From Polaribacter vadi (GTDB lineage: Bacteria > Bacteroidota > Bacteroidia > Flavobacteriales > Flavobacteriaceae), in contig NZ_CP017477.1 of NCBI RefSeq assembly GCF_001761365.1, positions 890,501-954,500 on the forward strand: a stretch of 64,000 bases of DNA. Reading direction: 5' to 3'. How positions within the stretch are numbered: position 1 is the first letter of the stretch; the number at the start of each line of letters is the position of its first letter. The translations under genes and the position numbers were made by a program. Below are positions 43,123 through 51,591 of the stretch, piece after piece. Under the pieces are notes generated by a model that ran no database searches, was not told where the DNA came from, and saw nothing but the letters and a program-made list of their open reading frames with translations.

Positions 43123-44519
43123 TATACAAGAAGCGTCCTAGGATCTGTAACAACTCCTTGAACTGCAGAAGCTGCTGCTACTAAAGGACTTGCCAATAAA
43201 GTTCTAGAACCTGGACCTTGTCTTCCTTCAAAATTTCTGTTAGATGTTGAAACCGATAATTTTCCTGCTGGAATTTTATCATCATTCATAGCCAAACAAG
43301 CAGAGCAACCTGGTTCTCTTAACACAAAACCTGCGTCTGTAATAATTTTATCTAAACCTTCTTCTTTAATTTGATCTACCACTTTATGAGATCCTGGCAC
43401 TAACCAAGCTGTAACATGTGCTGCTTTTTGTCTTCCTTCTACAATAGAACAAAAACCTCTAAAATCTTCAATTCTACCATTTGTACAAGAACCTAAAAAC
43501 ACAAAATCAATCGGTTTGCCAATCATAGAATCGCCTTCATTAAAAGACATATAACCTAACGATTTTTTGTAGGTTTCTACACCACCTTTTAAACTTTCTG
43601 CAATCGGAATCGATTTTGTAACCCCCATTCCCATTCCTGGATTGGTTCCATAAGTAATCATTGGTTCAATATCTGAAGCTTGATAAGTAAATTCCTGATC
43701 AAAAACAGCATCCTCTTCTGTATATAAAGTTTGCCAATAATTCATGGCTTTGTCCCAAGCATCTCCTGTTGGCGTTTGAGAACGTCCTTTTAAATATTCG
43801 AAAGTTTTTGCATCTGGAGCAATCATTCCTCCTCTTGCACCCATTTCTATCGATAAATTACACACTGTCATTCTACCTTCCATAGACATGTCTTCGAAAA
43901 CTTCACCTGCATATTCTACAAAATAACCAGTAGCTCCAGAAGTAGTTTGTTTTGCTATAATGTATAAAGCAACATCTTTTGGAGTAACTCCCAAACCTAA
44001 TTTACCAACTACGTTAATACGCATTTTTTTAGGTTTTGGTTGCATAATACATTGTGTAGACAATACCATTTCTACTTCACTAGTTCCAATTCCGAATGCA
44101 ATTGCACCAAAAGCACCATGAGTTGATGTGTGAGAATCTCCACAAACAATTGTTGCTCCAGGCAATGTAATTCCGTTTTCTGGACCAACAACATGTACAA
44201 TTCCGTTGTTTTTATCACCTAAACCCCAATGTGAAATTCCGTGCTTTTTAGCATTACTTTCTAAAGCATTTAACTGATTTGCAGACAATGGGTCTTCTAC
44301 AGGCAAATGCTGATTGATGGTTGGCGTATTATGATCTGCTGTTGCAAATGTGCGTTCTGGATATAATACAGCGTTATTTCTGCTTTCTAATCCTAAAAAA
44401 GCAACAGGACTTGTAACTTCGTGAATAAAATGACGGTCTATAAAAAACACATCTGGTCCGTCTTTTATGCTACGAACTACGTGAGAATCCCAAACTTTAT
44501 CAAATAATGTCTTTGCCAT
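43122..44519 (-). CDS. leuC: 3-isopropylmalate dehydratase large subunit
   Basis: 465 residues. An aconitase-type [4Fe-4S] enzyme that isomerises isopropylmalate. [30 protein letters not shown] and [14 protein letters not shown] provide the cluster cysteines. It is first of the leu genes in this direction and has a -7 box at 44557-44564. Confidence 0.97.
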   Translation of the reverse strand: MAKTLFDKVWDSHVVRSIKDGPDVFFIDRHFIHEVTSPVAFLGLESRNNAVLYPERTFATADHNTPTINQHLPVEDPLSANQLNALESNAKKHGISHWGLGDKNNGIVHVVGPENGITLPGATIVCGDSHTSTHGAFGAIAFGIGTSEVEMVLSTQCIMQPKPKKMRINVVGKLGLGVTPKDVALYIIAKQTTSGATGYFVEYAGEVFEDMSMEGRMTVCNLSIEMGARGGMIAPDAKTFEYLKGRSQTPTGDAWDKAMNYWQTLYTEEDAVFDQEFTYQASDIEPMITYGTNPGMGMGVTKSIPIAESLKGGVETYKKSLGYMSFNEGDSMIGKPIDFVFLGSCTNGRIEDFRGFCSIVEGRQKAAHVTAWLVPGSHKVVDQIKEEGLDKIITDAGFVLREPGCSACLAMNDDKIPAGKLSVSTSNRNFEGRQGPGSRTLLASPLVAAASAVQGVVTDPRTLLV

Positions 44520-44556
44520 TTTTGTATATTTTTTTTTCGATTTTAATATCAGCTAC

Positions 44557-44564
44557 CAAAAATA
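44557..44564 (-). promoter_or_regulatory. -7 promoter box for the leu operon
   Basis: Minus-strand TATTTTTG, 37 bases before the leuC ATG. No matching TTG at 17-19 bases. No leucine-rich leader peptide was found. Confidence 0.4.
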
Positions 44565-44912
44565 CTTTTTTTATGCGTTTTTAGGTGGATGGTTTTGGTT
44601 CTTGCATTATTTTCAACTGTTCATGATGAACATATCTTTTTGATTATTAGATTTTTATACCGTTTTCAAATACGATGTCTATTTATTTTAGGAAGTTTTG
44701 CATTTGCTGTTGATAAGTTTAGCATAAGTGTTTTTAGAATTGATTTTGAATTTTGGTATATTTATGATTCTTAAATTCTTCTTATTTGCTATGGAGGTGT
44801 TTCTTATTGATTTTATAAAAGTAAAAAGTAAGTATATGCTTTTGATTGGTAAGGATATGAGGAATTAAAGTGTTTATATAAACATGTTGGACACAATTAA
44901 AATCAAAATCGT
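44565..44912. other. Gap upstream of leuC; no gene supported
   Basis: About 350 A+T-rich bases between leuC and the plus-strand membrane protein. It holds a 61-codon frame of low complexity (44589-44774) without a recognisable product, which I regard as spurious. No repeat was seen. Confidence 0.5.
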
Positions 44913-45362
44913 ATGAACGAAAGATTTGAATTACAAAAACAATTCAGGCAAAAACAAGAAAAATATGTCTATTATGTAATAGCTTTATCAGTTGCATCAA
45001 TTGGATTTGTAGTAAACCAAACTAATGAGGAAAGTTTAAATTTTTATCAAATCCCTGCTGGATTAGCAATATTATCTTGGGGGTATAGTGTTTATTGTGG
45101 TTTAAGTTTTATGAAGTATATCATAAGTACACTTTTCGCAAATGATACTTATTTAGCTATTCTTGAAGGAAATCATCCTGAAATAGGAAAAGATAGTATA
45201 AAACAAGAATTAGCTGCTAAAGGAACAATGGAAGCTATTAAATTTAATTCAAAAACGGCAATGAAATTATCTAAATCCCAAAACTTATTTTTCATAACAG
45301 GAATGATTTTATTTTTAATTTGGCATCTTTTAGAAATGTTTAATAATACTTTACTTTCTTAA
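44913..45362 (+). CDS. Membrane protein of unknown family (149 aa)
   Basis: 149 residues with a charged N-terminus and three hydrophobic helices (about 20-36, 45-64, 122-140). The middle has FMKYIISTLFANDTYLAIL. No motif is recognised and no function is proposed. It ends next to a frameshifted GIY-YIG-like gene. Confidence 0.65.
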   Translation: MNERFELQKQFRQKQEKYVYYVIALSVASIGFVVNQTNEESLNFYQIPAGLAILSWGYSVYCGLSFMKYIISTLFANDTYLAILEGNHPEIGKDSIKQELAAKGTMEAIKFNSKTAMKLSKSQNLFFITGMILFLIWHLLEMFNNTLLS

Positions 45363-45733
45363 AATTTATGTAATTAAAATAGAAGATTCTTTAGTTTTTC
45401 AATATAAAAAAATAGAAAATTATTTTATAGACAATAACAAAGTTTTTGAAGTTTCAAAAAATGAAAAAATTGACTTTGGACTGATTAAAAACATAATTAA
45501 TAAATCGGAAGTTAAATCCAATATTTATGGAATTCTTATACGAGAAAAAAAACAAAAAAGAATGGGAATTAAAATATATTGGACAAAGAAAATCAAAATT
45601 TATAAAAGATCGGTTAAGACAACATTTATTTAAAAAACATAATAAAACTGGAACTCAATTAGACAAAGTTTTATTAGAACTGAAAAAAGTAAACGAAATT
45701 GGTATCAAATTATTTTCAGTAATTCCAGACTAA
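45361..45733 (+). pseudogene. Frameshifted GIY-YIG-nuclease-like gene
   Basis: Frame 1 from about 45361 gives IEDSLVFQYKKIENYF and later SNIYGILIREKK; frame 2 from about 45545 gives KNKKEWELKYIGQRKSKF, then DRLRQHLFKKHNKTG to the stop at 45733. Read across the junction this is YGIL...YIGQRKS, a GIY-YIG-like core with the following Arg/His region. The break falls in an 8-A run (45545-45552); removing one A restores one frame. No ATG precedes the first part, so the start is also lost or non-canonical. An error in the assembled sequence is possible. Confidence 0.65.
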
Positions 45734-45948
45734 CTTAGACAGTACTATGAACAAAAATTACTACAAAGTTAAAAAAGTACTACTTGGAATAAACAAAATA
45801 AAAGTGCCCAACAAAGAACTCAGCTAAAAACAAAATAAATGCGTCGTTAAATCTAGTCAATAGTTTTCTAGCATAGTTAAAGCAAAATAATCAACATAGC
45901 ATTCTAAATTATTCCAATTCACCTATCTTACAAGCCTAAACCAAAACC
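45734..45948. other. Intergenic stretch, nothing recognised
   Basis: About 215 bases before the small gene at 45949. No hairpin, repeat or convincing ORF was seen. Confidence 0.4.
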
Positions 45949-46173
45949 ATGTATATAAACTTACTTTCTTGTGATGCTCAAAGACCCGATAAAAGAGCCA
46001 TTGCCAAATGCATTGCTGAAATTTCTGTAAATGTTAGTGATTCTTTAGCAAATGAATTCACCGAAATTTTGTTAGAAGGTGATGTTGTAGACATCGAATT
46101 AAATGATAAAAGCAAAGGTTCTGGTTTAAGAGCTTTGCGTAAATTAGATATCGATTATGAAATTGTGGAATAG
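45949..46173 (+). CDS. Small conserved protein (74 aa)
   Basis: 74 residues beginning MYINLLSCDAQRPDKRAIAKC and ending LRALRKLDIDYEIVE. It has a helix, a beta hairpin and a KSKGSGLRAL segment, and no membrane helix. Such short proteins are common in flavobacteria and carry no name. The ATG at 45949 is the only suitable start. Confidence 0.6.
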   Translation: MYINLLSCDAQRPDKRAIAKCIAEISVNVSDSLANEFTEILLEGDVVDIELNDKSKGSGLRALRKLDIDYEIVE

Positions 46174-46210
46174 TTTTAAGAGCTAAGGTTTTTTATTTAG
46201 TTAATTGTAT

Positions 46211-46306
46211 TCCTCACAGTTTGTCTTGCTGAAAGCATCTCACACAAGAGTAAAAATTGTATCCTAAAAGCTTGATGTGGGATTTCTACGAAATGACAAA
46301 GTGAGT
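46211..46306. repeat. About 95-bp dispersed element, copy 1
   Basis: Starts TCCTCACAGTTTGTCTTGC, contains GAAAGCATCTCACA and ends GATTTCTACGAAATGACAAA. Copy 2 lies at 46344-46458 in the same orientation. Confidence 0.65.
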
Positions 46307-46343
46307 GGGAATTGAGCGTTAAAAAAGCGGAATTAAAACAAAC

Positions 46344-46458
46344 TCCTCACAGTTTATCATGTTGAAAGCATCTCACAGAAAAGAGAAAACCATTTTTTAA
46401 TAAATTATTTTCTTAAAAATTTATTATGGAATTTCTACGAAATCATAAAGTAGATGAG
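46344..46458. repeat. Dispersed element, copy 2
   Basis: Starts TCCTCACAGTTTATCATG, with GAAAGCATCTCACA and AATTTCTACGAAATCATAAA near its end. It is a diverged copy of the element at 46211-46306. Together they fill most of the 370-base gap before the TPR gene. Confidence 0.65.
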
Positions 46459-46544
46459 CATTCATATTTTAAAAAACTTTACATTTTCTGTAACAAAACG
46501 ACTAAATTGGTCGTCTAAAATAGAGAATCTATTAAACATCAACC

Positions 46545-47225
46545 ATGAAAAAACTAAGCTACCTTTTAATTTTATGCATTCTAATAAGCAGTTGTACTTC
46601 ACAAAAAAATACGGAAGATTTTATCAATGCAACTTCTGGCAGATATTTATTTAACGCTAATGAAGTTTTAGAAATTTATTTTGAGGAGGCAGAAATGCAT
46701 GCAAAATGGCGTGGAAATGATAATATTGAGTTGTTAAAAGTAAGTGACAGCTCATTCTACATGAAAGAATTGAATGAAAAAATGATTTTTGTGAGCAATC
46801 CAACAATGCATATTGAACTGGCTCCCAAAACAGAACATGATGGAATTATATATCGTTTTGATAAAATGGCTAAAGGTGAAAAAACACCAGATGAATATTT
46901 TAAAGCCAAAGAATATGAAAAAGCATTGACTGGGTATTTGAATATTCAACTAAAAGATTCTTTAAATCCTACGATTAAAGAACGTACTTTAAATAAATTA
47001 GGCTATAATTATTTACGAAATAAAGAATATGACAATGCCATTGAAATTTTTAATATAAACAAAGCATTATATCCAAAAAGTTCTAATGTGTATGATGCTT
47101 TGGGTGATGGTTATTTAGCTAAAAAAGATACTACAAACGCTATCGTTTATTATCAAAAAACATTAGCTATAAATCCTGAAAACTCTAATGCTAAAAAGGC
47201 GTACAAAAAATTAACAGCGGAATAA
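46545..47225 (+). CDS. TPR-containing lipoprotein
   Basis: 226 residues. The lipoprotein signal ends ILISSC (Cys17). A beta-rich segment to about 105 is followed by tetratricopeptide repeats: EYFKAKEYEKALTGYLNIQL, GYNYLRNKEYDNAIEIF and DGYLAKKDTTNAIVYYQKTL. Lipid-anchored in the envelope, it probably mediates protein contacts. Function unknown; monocistronic. Confidence 0.85.
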   Translation: MKKLSYLLILCILISSCTSQKNTEDFINATSGRYLFNANEVLEIYFEEAEMHAKWRGNDNIELLKVSDSSFYMKELNEKMIFVSNPTMHIELAPKTEHDGIIYRFDKMAKGEKTPDEYFKAKEYEKALTGYLNIQLKDSLNPTIKERTLNKLGYNYLRNKEYDNAIEIFNINKALYPKSSNVYDALGDGYLAKKDTTNAIVYYQKTLAINPENSNAKKAYKKLTAE

Positions 47226-47288
47226 ATTAGCTTTAAATTTTATATTTCTTTCTTAAAATTACTATCTTTAAATTTCAATTTAAAGAAC

Positions 47289-47753
47289 ATGAAAACTGCC
47301 CAAGAATACTTTGATGAATATGCTCTAAGTCATCAAAATGAAACGAACCAAGCTATCCACTATATTTGTGTTCCGCTTATTTTTTTTAGTGTAATTGGTC
47401 TGTTAATGAGTATTCCTGCTACTTTTTTAAGAGATACTTTTGGTTTGTATAATCCTTTGTTAGAAAATTGGGCTGCTGTTGTTGGCGTACTTATTTCTTT
47501 CTTTTATTTAAAATTAGGCTTTTGGCATTTTGTTGAAATGCTTTTTGTGATGCTGCTTTGTATCATTCTTAATTTTTGGATTGGTAATAATTTTAATTTG
47601 CTCTATGTTTCCCTTGCCATTTTTGTGTTGGCCTGGATTGGTCAATTTTATGGTCATAAAGTGGAAGGCGCAAAACCATCGTTCTTAAAAGATTTAGAAT
47701 TTTTATTAATTGGCCCACTTTGGGTGATACAGAAATTAGGGAAAAAGAAGTAA
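47289..47753 (+). CDS. Mpo1-like (DUF962) membrane protein
   Basis: 154 residues with four membrane helices. NQAIHYICVPLIFF at the N-terminus, then YGHKVEGAKPSFLKDLEFLLIGPLWVI at the C-terminus, contain the His residues that bind iron in the Mpo1 family, a dioxygenase that shortens 2-hydroxy fatty acids in yeast. Full length. The substrate in bacteria is likely a long-chain fatty acid but unproven. Confidence 0.88.
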   Translation: MKTAQEYFDEYALSHQNETNQAIHYICVPLIFFSVIGLLMSIPATFLRDTFGLYNPLLENWAAVVGVLISFFYLKLGFWHFVEMLFVMLLCIILNFWIGNNFNLLYVSLAIFVLAWIGQFYGHKVEGAKPSFLKDLEFLLIGPLWVIQKLGKKK

Positions 47754-47755
47754 CA

Positions 47756-47787
47756 AGTTGGAAGTTGGAAGTTGGAATTTGGAAGTT
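47756..47787. repeat. Short tandem repeat AGTTGGA
   Basis: AAGTTGGAAGTTGGAAGTTG, a seven-base unit repeated about four times, then imperfect. It lies in the gap between DUF962 and the CsaA-like gene. Confidence 0.7.
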
Positions 47788-47860
47788 TAAAATAGTGTGA
47801 TTTTTTAATACAACAAATACAGTTCTAAAGTAACAATTACAGTTAAAACTACAAATGCAA

Positions 47861-47879
47861 GACTGAGCTTGTCGAAGTC
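47861..47879. repeat. 19-bp palindromic repeat, copy C
   Basis: GACTGAGCTTGTCGAAGTC, the most G+C-rich member of the family at 19856 and 40445. It is intergenic. Confidence 0.65.
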
Positions 47880-47915
47880 ATTTTTATCCCAATTAAATTT
47901 ATAATTACACAATCA

Positions 47916-48254
47916 ATGAAACCAGCAATAACCTTCGAAGATTTTTTAAAAGTTGATATCAGAATAGGAACCATTATTGAAGTAAACGACTTTCCAAAAG
48001 CCAGAAAACCTGCATATCAACTTAAAATTGATTTTGGTGTTTTAGGGATTAAAAAATCGAGTGCACAAATTACAGATTTATATACGAAAGAAGATTTGCT
48101 AAATAAACAGGTTAGTGCAATCATCAACTTTAAACCAAGACAAATTGCCAATTTTATGAGCGAATGTTTGGTTTTAGGTATTTATAATACTGATGGAAAT
48201 GTAGTTTTATTACAAGCGAATAAAAGCGCTAAAAATGGAGAGGAGATTTCTTAA
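47916..48254 (+). CDS. tRNA-binding/CsaA-like protein
   Basis: 112 residues, a single OB-fold of the tRNA-binding domain family. VDIRIGTIIEVNDFPKARKPAYQLKIDFG and IINFKPRQIANFMSECLVLG are characteristic of CsaA, a small chaperone-like protein related to the C-terminus of methionyl-tRNA synthetase. Full length. Its stop overlaps that of the next gene on the other strand. Confidence 0.92.
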   Translation: MKPAITFEDFLKVDIRIGTIIEVNDFPKARKPAYQLKIDFGVLGIKKSSAQITDLYTKEDLLNKQVSAIINFKPRQIANFMSECLVLGIYNTDGNVVLLQANKSAKNGEEIS

Positions 48255-48409
48255 TTCTTTGGATTATTCAAAATCACCAAAGCTCCAATAATACCAGGAA
48301 TCCAGCCACAAAGCGTTAGCAAAAATATAATTATAAAAGAACCACAACCTTTGTCGATCACAGAAAGTGGTGGAAAAAAGATGGCAAAAAATACTCTAAA
48401 AATACTCAT
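48251..48409 (-). CDS. YqaE/Pmp3-family small membrane protein (52 aa)
   Basis: Reading the minus strand from ATG at 48409 gives a 52-residue protein with two helices: MSIFRVFFAIFFPPLSVID and IIIFLLTLCGWIPGIIGALV, ending NNPKN. This is the UPF0057/Pmp3 pattern (FFPPL then LTLCGWIPGIIHA), a stress-related membrane family. It is tail-to-tail with the CsaA-like gene, sharing 4 bases at the stops. Confidence 0.88.
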   Translation of the reverse strand: MSIFRVFFAIFFPPLSVIDKGCGSFIIIFLLTLCGWIPGIIGALVILNNPKN

Positions 48410-48541
48410 GTATATATGGGTTAGTTATCAATAAGACGAATTACATCTAATTTTGTTACAGAAAAAATGCCATCAATTCACGAATTAAAAACTCAGGAAT
48501 TAATGGCAAAAAAATTTATAAGTTTTTAGAGTTTTAAAAAC

Positions 48542-48588
48542 TTCTCGATACAATTTTGATAAAAAAATCAAAATCACTCGAAGTGACA
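48542..48588. repeat. TTCTCGA-type inverted repeat element, copy 2
   Basis: TTCTCGATACAATTTTG at the left and CACTCGAAGTGACA at the right; inside, ATTTTGAT and ATCAAAAT form a hairpin. Compare 40507-40556. Confidence 0.65.
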
Positions 48589-48606
48589 TTTTCTTAATAA
48601 TAAAAA

Positions 48607-48637
48607 GACCTCACAGGTTTTAAAAACCTGTGAGGTC
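48607..48637. repeat. Perfect 15-bp-arm palindrome (terminator-like)
   Basis: GACCTCACAGGTTTT and AAAACCTGTGAGGTC with one A between. The element occurs widely in flavobacterial intergenic regions. It lies 75 bases after the M14 peptidase stop (minus) and could end it, although the T run is short. Confidence 0.75.
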
Positions 48638-48660
48638 TCGTTTTATATTAATAATTTTCA

Positions 48661-48711
48661 ATCAGCTTATTGACTGCCAACTGAGGACTGAAAAACTGCC
48701 CACTGAAAAAT
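48661..48711. repeat. ACTG-rich repeat cluster
   Basis: GACTGCCAACTGAGGACTG, then AACTGCCCACTG; fourth such cluster in the window. With the two preceding repeats it fills most of the 300-base gap before the M14 gene. Confidence 0.55.
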
Positions 48712-51201
48712 CTACATTTTATCGCCAAAGAAAATAGTATTCATTAATAACTTATTAGTTCCGAACCAAAAAGCTCTAAAGTTGGTATTATCAGTAAAAA
48801 CAATCACTCTACCTCTTCCAAAACGTTGTGCTTTAAAAGGAACAGTATTCGGAATTATTTTTGCATTTTCTTTAGATATATATCCACTTAATAATGGCTT
48901 TGCAGTATATTGAATTGGATTGTTATAACTGTTTTTATCAGCAGTAATAAACATGGTAGAGTTTCTAAACAAAGCCAATTTATCATTTTTATAACCGAAG
49001 TTTACAGGGTGAGATCTATCAACCTTTGCTTCAAAAATTGCGCCTCCAATAACTTGTGCTCCAGATTGTAAAGAACGGTTTTCAAAAGAAACATTTTTAA
49101 CTGAATCTCTTTTTCGGCTCTCAAAATTTAAACTAATCATTTTATTACTTGCCAACCAACTTGCAGTATTTTTATACCCAACAATAATTCCTCCATTTTG
49201 TACCCAAGTTTTTAATTTTTCTACAGCAGTTTTTTCTAATCTACTACTTGGAATTATAATGTGGGTATATTTTGCAATGTTCATTCTATTAAAATCACGC
49301 GTATCTAAACGTGTTAAATGCATATCAAAACGTTGATCGAACAAATGCCAAATTTCTCCAGAATCGTTTCCTGTAACTCCATCTCCAACTAACATCGCTA
49401 CTTTTGGTTTGGTAATAGATGAAAAATTATTTGAACCTAAATCAATTCCATCATTTAAACCAGTTGTAACACCAGCAATTTTAACGTGACTTTCAGCTGC
49501 AACTGTGTTCAAAAATTGATACAATTCTGCTGCATTTAATTCTTGGTTTTGCACAGGAATAAAAATGGTTCCATAATCGTAAGAATTCCCACCATTTTTA
49601 AAGTTTTTCATAGACACTTTTGCACGCAAACCTTTTTGCAAAATTGTATTTAAAGCTTTTGGAGCGTAAAATTCATTCCAAGGCATTAAATAACCATAAT
49701 CACTTTTAAAAGAAACATTTCCTGCATTCATTTTTAAATCTGTGATTTCATTTCCTGCTTTTGAAATTGATACATTTTCTGCAAAATCAACTCCAAAAGA
49801 ATGGTTGAAAGTCCAAGCAGAAACGTCATAAAACAAACTATCTTTAAACTTTGTTCTAACTTCAAACATCGCTTTTACCAAACGTTGGTTTTTCTGATTC
49901 ATAGGAACTATATAACTATAACCTTTTTTAAAGGTTTTTCCATTTTCAGTAAAATCTTCTTTTACTTCATGAATTTTAATATGTTGCTTTTTCATTACTT
50001 CTGCCAAATGAAAACTTTTAGCAGCGTCTTTTTCATCACCAAAAACAATCGCTTTATTAGAGCCAGTATTTCTAGATTCTTCATAAAAATCTTGCTGAAA
50101 TTGTAAGATTTTTACTCTCATACTTTTTGCAGCTTCTAAAGTAGATAAGGCTGCAGTAAATTGATTTCTAATAGTAAATGGAAACGTTAAGATTCCGTTT
50201 TCAGTTTCTTGTGCATGTCCTCTAGAACTTGCTTGTTCAAACAAAATACCAATACTTCCATTAATGTCTGGAAATGTAGATCCTTTTCCATAATAAAAGT
50301 CATCGAAACTTTCTTCTGAATAATACATAGAGCCAATTTTGTCTAACGCTTTTGCATGATAAGTTGCAATTTTTTTGGTTAAATCTTGGTTCATTTGTGG
50401 TGTAGAAGGATTTGTTCTACTTGGAATTCCTGGCTGAAAAAAGAAGCTAGAATTGCTACCCATTTCATGATGATCTGTTAAAATGTTAGGCAACCATTTA
50501 TGAAAACTTGCAATTCTTGCAGTACTTTCTGGTAATTGAACTGGCAACCAATCTCTATTCATGTCAAATTGATAATGATTGGTTCTTCCTCTTGGCCAAA
50601 TCTCAGAATATTCTCTATCATTAGAATCTGGATTGATGTTTTTACTTCTGTTTGTATTTGCCCAATAAGCAAAACGTTGTAAACCATCAGGATTTAAAGA
50701 AGGATCAAAAAGGATAACAGTATTGTTTAATAAATCATCTATATTATCTGCTGCAGCTAAATAATAGGCAACTGCCAAAGCTGCATTAGAGCCACTTGGC
50801 TCATTACCATGAATCGAAAATCCTTGGTAAACAACAATTGGATTTTTTGAAACATCAACAGAATTATTATTGGTAGCTTCTATATGTTTTTCACGAATAT
50901 TATCTAAATTTTTATGATTTTCTGGAGAAGTAATTGTCAATAATAATAAAGGTCTTCCTTCGTACGTTTTACCTCTATTTTCTATGGAAATTCTATCTGA
51001 AGAAGCTGCCAAAACTTTCATATATTCCACTAACTTATCATGTGTAATATGCCACTCACCTACTTCATGACCAATTACAGATGCTGGAGTTGGTATGTTT
51101 TCGTTATAATTTGTATTTGCTGGCAAATAATAAGATAAATCTGTTTTTTGAGCAGATAACGTTATTGAAAATAACAATACAATAAAAAGAATTTTCTTCA
51201 T
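48712..51201 (-). CDS. Secreted M14-family zinc carboxypeptidase
   Basis: 829 residues with a signal peptide (LLFSITLSAQ). The N-terminal half is a carboxypeptidase domain with zinc ligands in SIHGNEPSG (His131, Glu134) and DHHEMGSN, and a downstream catalytic Glu in FEQASSRGHAQETENG. The C-terminal ~400 residues form a second region that carries a predicted glutamine-amidotransferase-like fold (VQNGGIIVGYKNT, GRVIVFTDN). It probably digests peptides outside the cell or in the periplasm. A TATATTTG box lies 31 bases before the start. Confidence 0.9.
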   Translation of the reverse strand: MKKILFIVLLFSITLSAQKTDLSYYLPANTNYNENIPTPASVIGHEVGEWHITHDKLVEYMKVLAASSDRISIENRGKTYEGRPLLLLTITSPENHKNLDNIREKHIEATNNNSVDVSKNPIVVYQGFSIHGNEPSGSNAALAVAYYLAAADNIDDLLNNTVILFDPSLNPDGLQRFAYWANTNRSKNINPDSNDREYSEIWPRGRTNHYQFDMNRDWLPVQLPESTARIASFHKWLPNILTDHHEMGSNSSFFFQPGIPSRTNPSTPQMNQDLTKKIATYHAKALDKIGSMYYSEESFDDFYYGKGSTFPDINGSIGILFEQASSRGHAQETENGILTFPFTIRNQFTAALSTLEAAKSMRVKILQFQQDFYEESRNTGSNKAIVFGDEKDAAKSFHLAEVMKKQHIKIHEVKEDFTENGKTFKKGYSYIVPMNQKNQRLVKAMFEVRTKFKDSLFYDVSAWTFNHSFGVDFAENVSISKAGNEITDLKMNAGNVSFKSDYGYLMPWNEFYAPKALNTILQKGLRAKVSMKNFKNGGNSYDYGTIFIPVQNQELNAAELYQFLNTVAAESHVKIAGVTTGLNDGIDLGSNNFSSITKPKVAMLVGDGVTGNDSGEIWHLFDQRFDMHLTRLDTRDFNRMNIAKYTHIIIPSSRLEKTAVEKLKTWVQNGGIIVGYKNTASWLASNKMISLNFESRKRDSVKNVSFENRSLQSGAQVIGGAIFEAKVDRSHPVNFGYKNDKLALFRNSTMFITADKNSYNNPIQYTAKPLLSGYISKENAKIIPNTVPFKAQRFGRGRVIVFTDNTNFRAFWFGTNKLLMNTIFFGDKM

Positions 51202-51232
51202 ATAAATGATGATTTTAAAGTTTGGTTTTGCA

Positions 51233-51240
51233 CAAATATA
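51233..51240 (-). promoter_or_regulatory. -7 promoter box for the M14 peptidase gene
   Basis: Minus-strand TATATTTG, a perfect TAnnTTTG match, 31 bases before the ATG. No TTG at the -33 position. Confidence 0.5.
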
Positions 51241-51530
51241 AGAAATGGAAAACTTTATAAGATAGACTTTAACATACAGTTGTATCTATCTAAAAATTAG
51301 AAAATGCATTTCTAAGGAATAATTATTGACAGTTGTAATTTTAGTTTTTTTTTAATTTTAGCTAGTTCTTCAAATAAAAATATATTTAAAAATACTCACC
51401 AATAAAAAATTATTAATGCATCAAATTCTGAAGTTTTATTTTCAGCGCAAAAATCAATTTTAGAAATAACAAAAATTTTTATTTTTTTTTAAAATCATAT
51501 TAAAATTTATAGTGCATTTATAAAAATAAA

Positions 51531-51556
51531 TTGGTTAACCAATCTGGGTAACCAAA
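51531..51556. promoter_or_regulatory. TTGGTTAACCAA palindrome upstream of the alginate-lyase gene
   Basis: Perfect palindrome TTGGTTAACCAA at 51531-51542, followed at 51546-51556 by GGGTAACCAAA, an imperfect second copy. It lies 35-60 bases before the PL6 gene start, where an inducer-controlled repressor or activator would bind. The regulator is not in this window. Confidence 0.6.
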
Positions 51557-51591
51557 ATAAATATCATGTTTAATTATAAAAAATCAATTTT

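Noticed and set aside
44589..44774. 61-codon plus-strand ORF upstream of leuC, many hydrophobic residues.
   Set aside because: A+T-rich low-complexity composition, no recognisable domain, no promoter or terminator, and it begins within the probable leuC upstream region.
46454..46654. Plus-strand ORF of 66 codons overlapping the start of the TPR lipoprotein gene.
   Set aside because: It is in another frame of the real gene, which has a lipoprotein signal and TPR repeats; it also begins in a repeat element.
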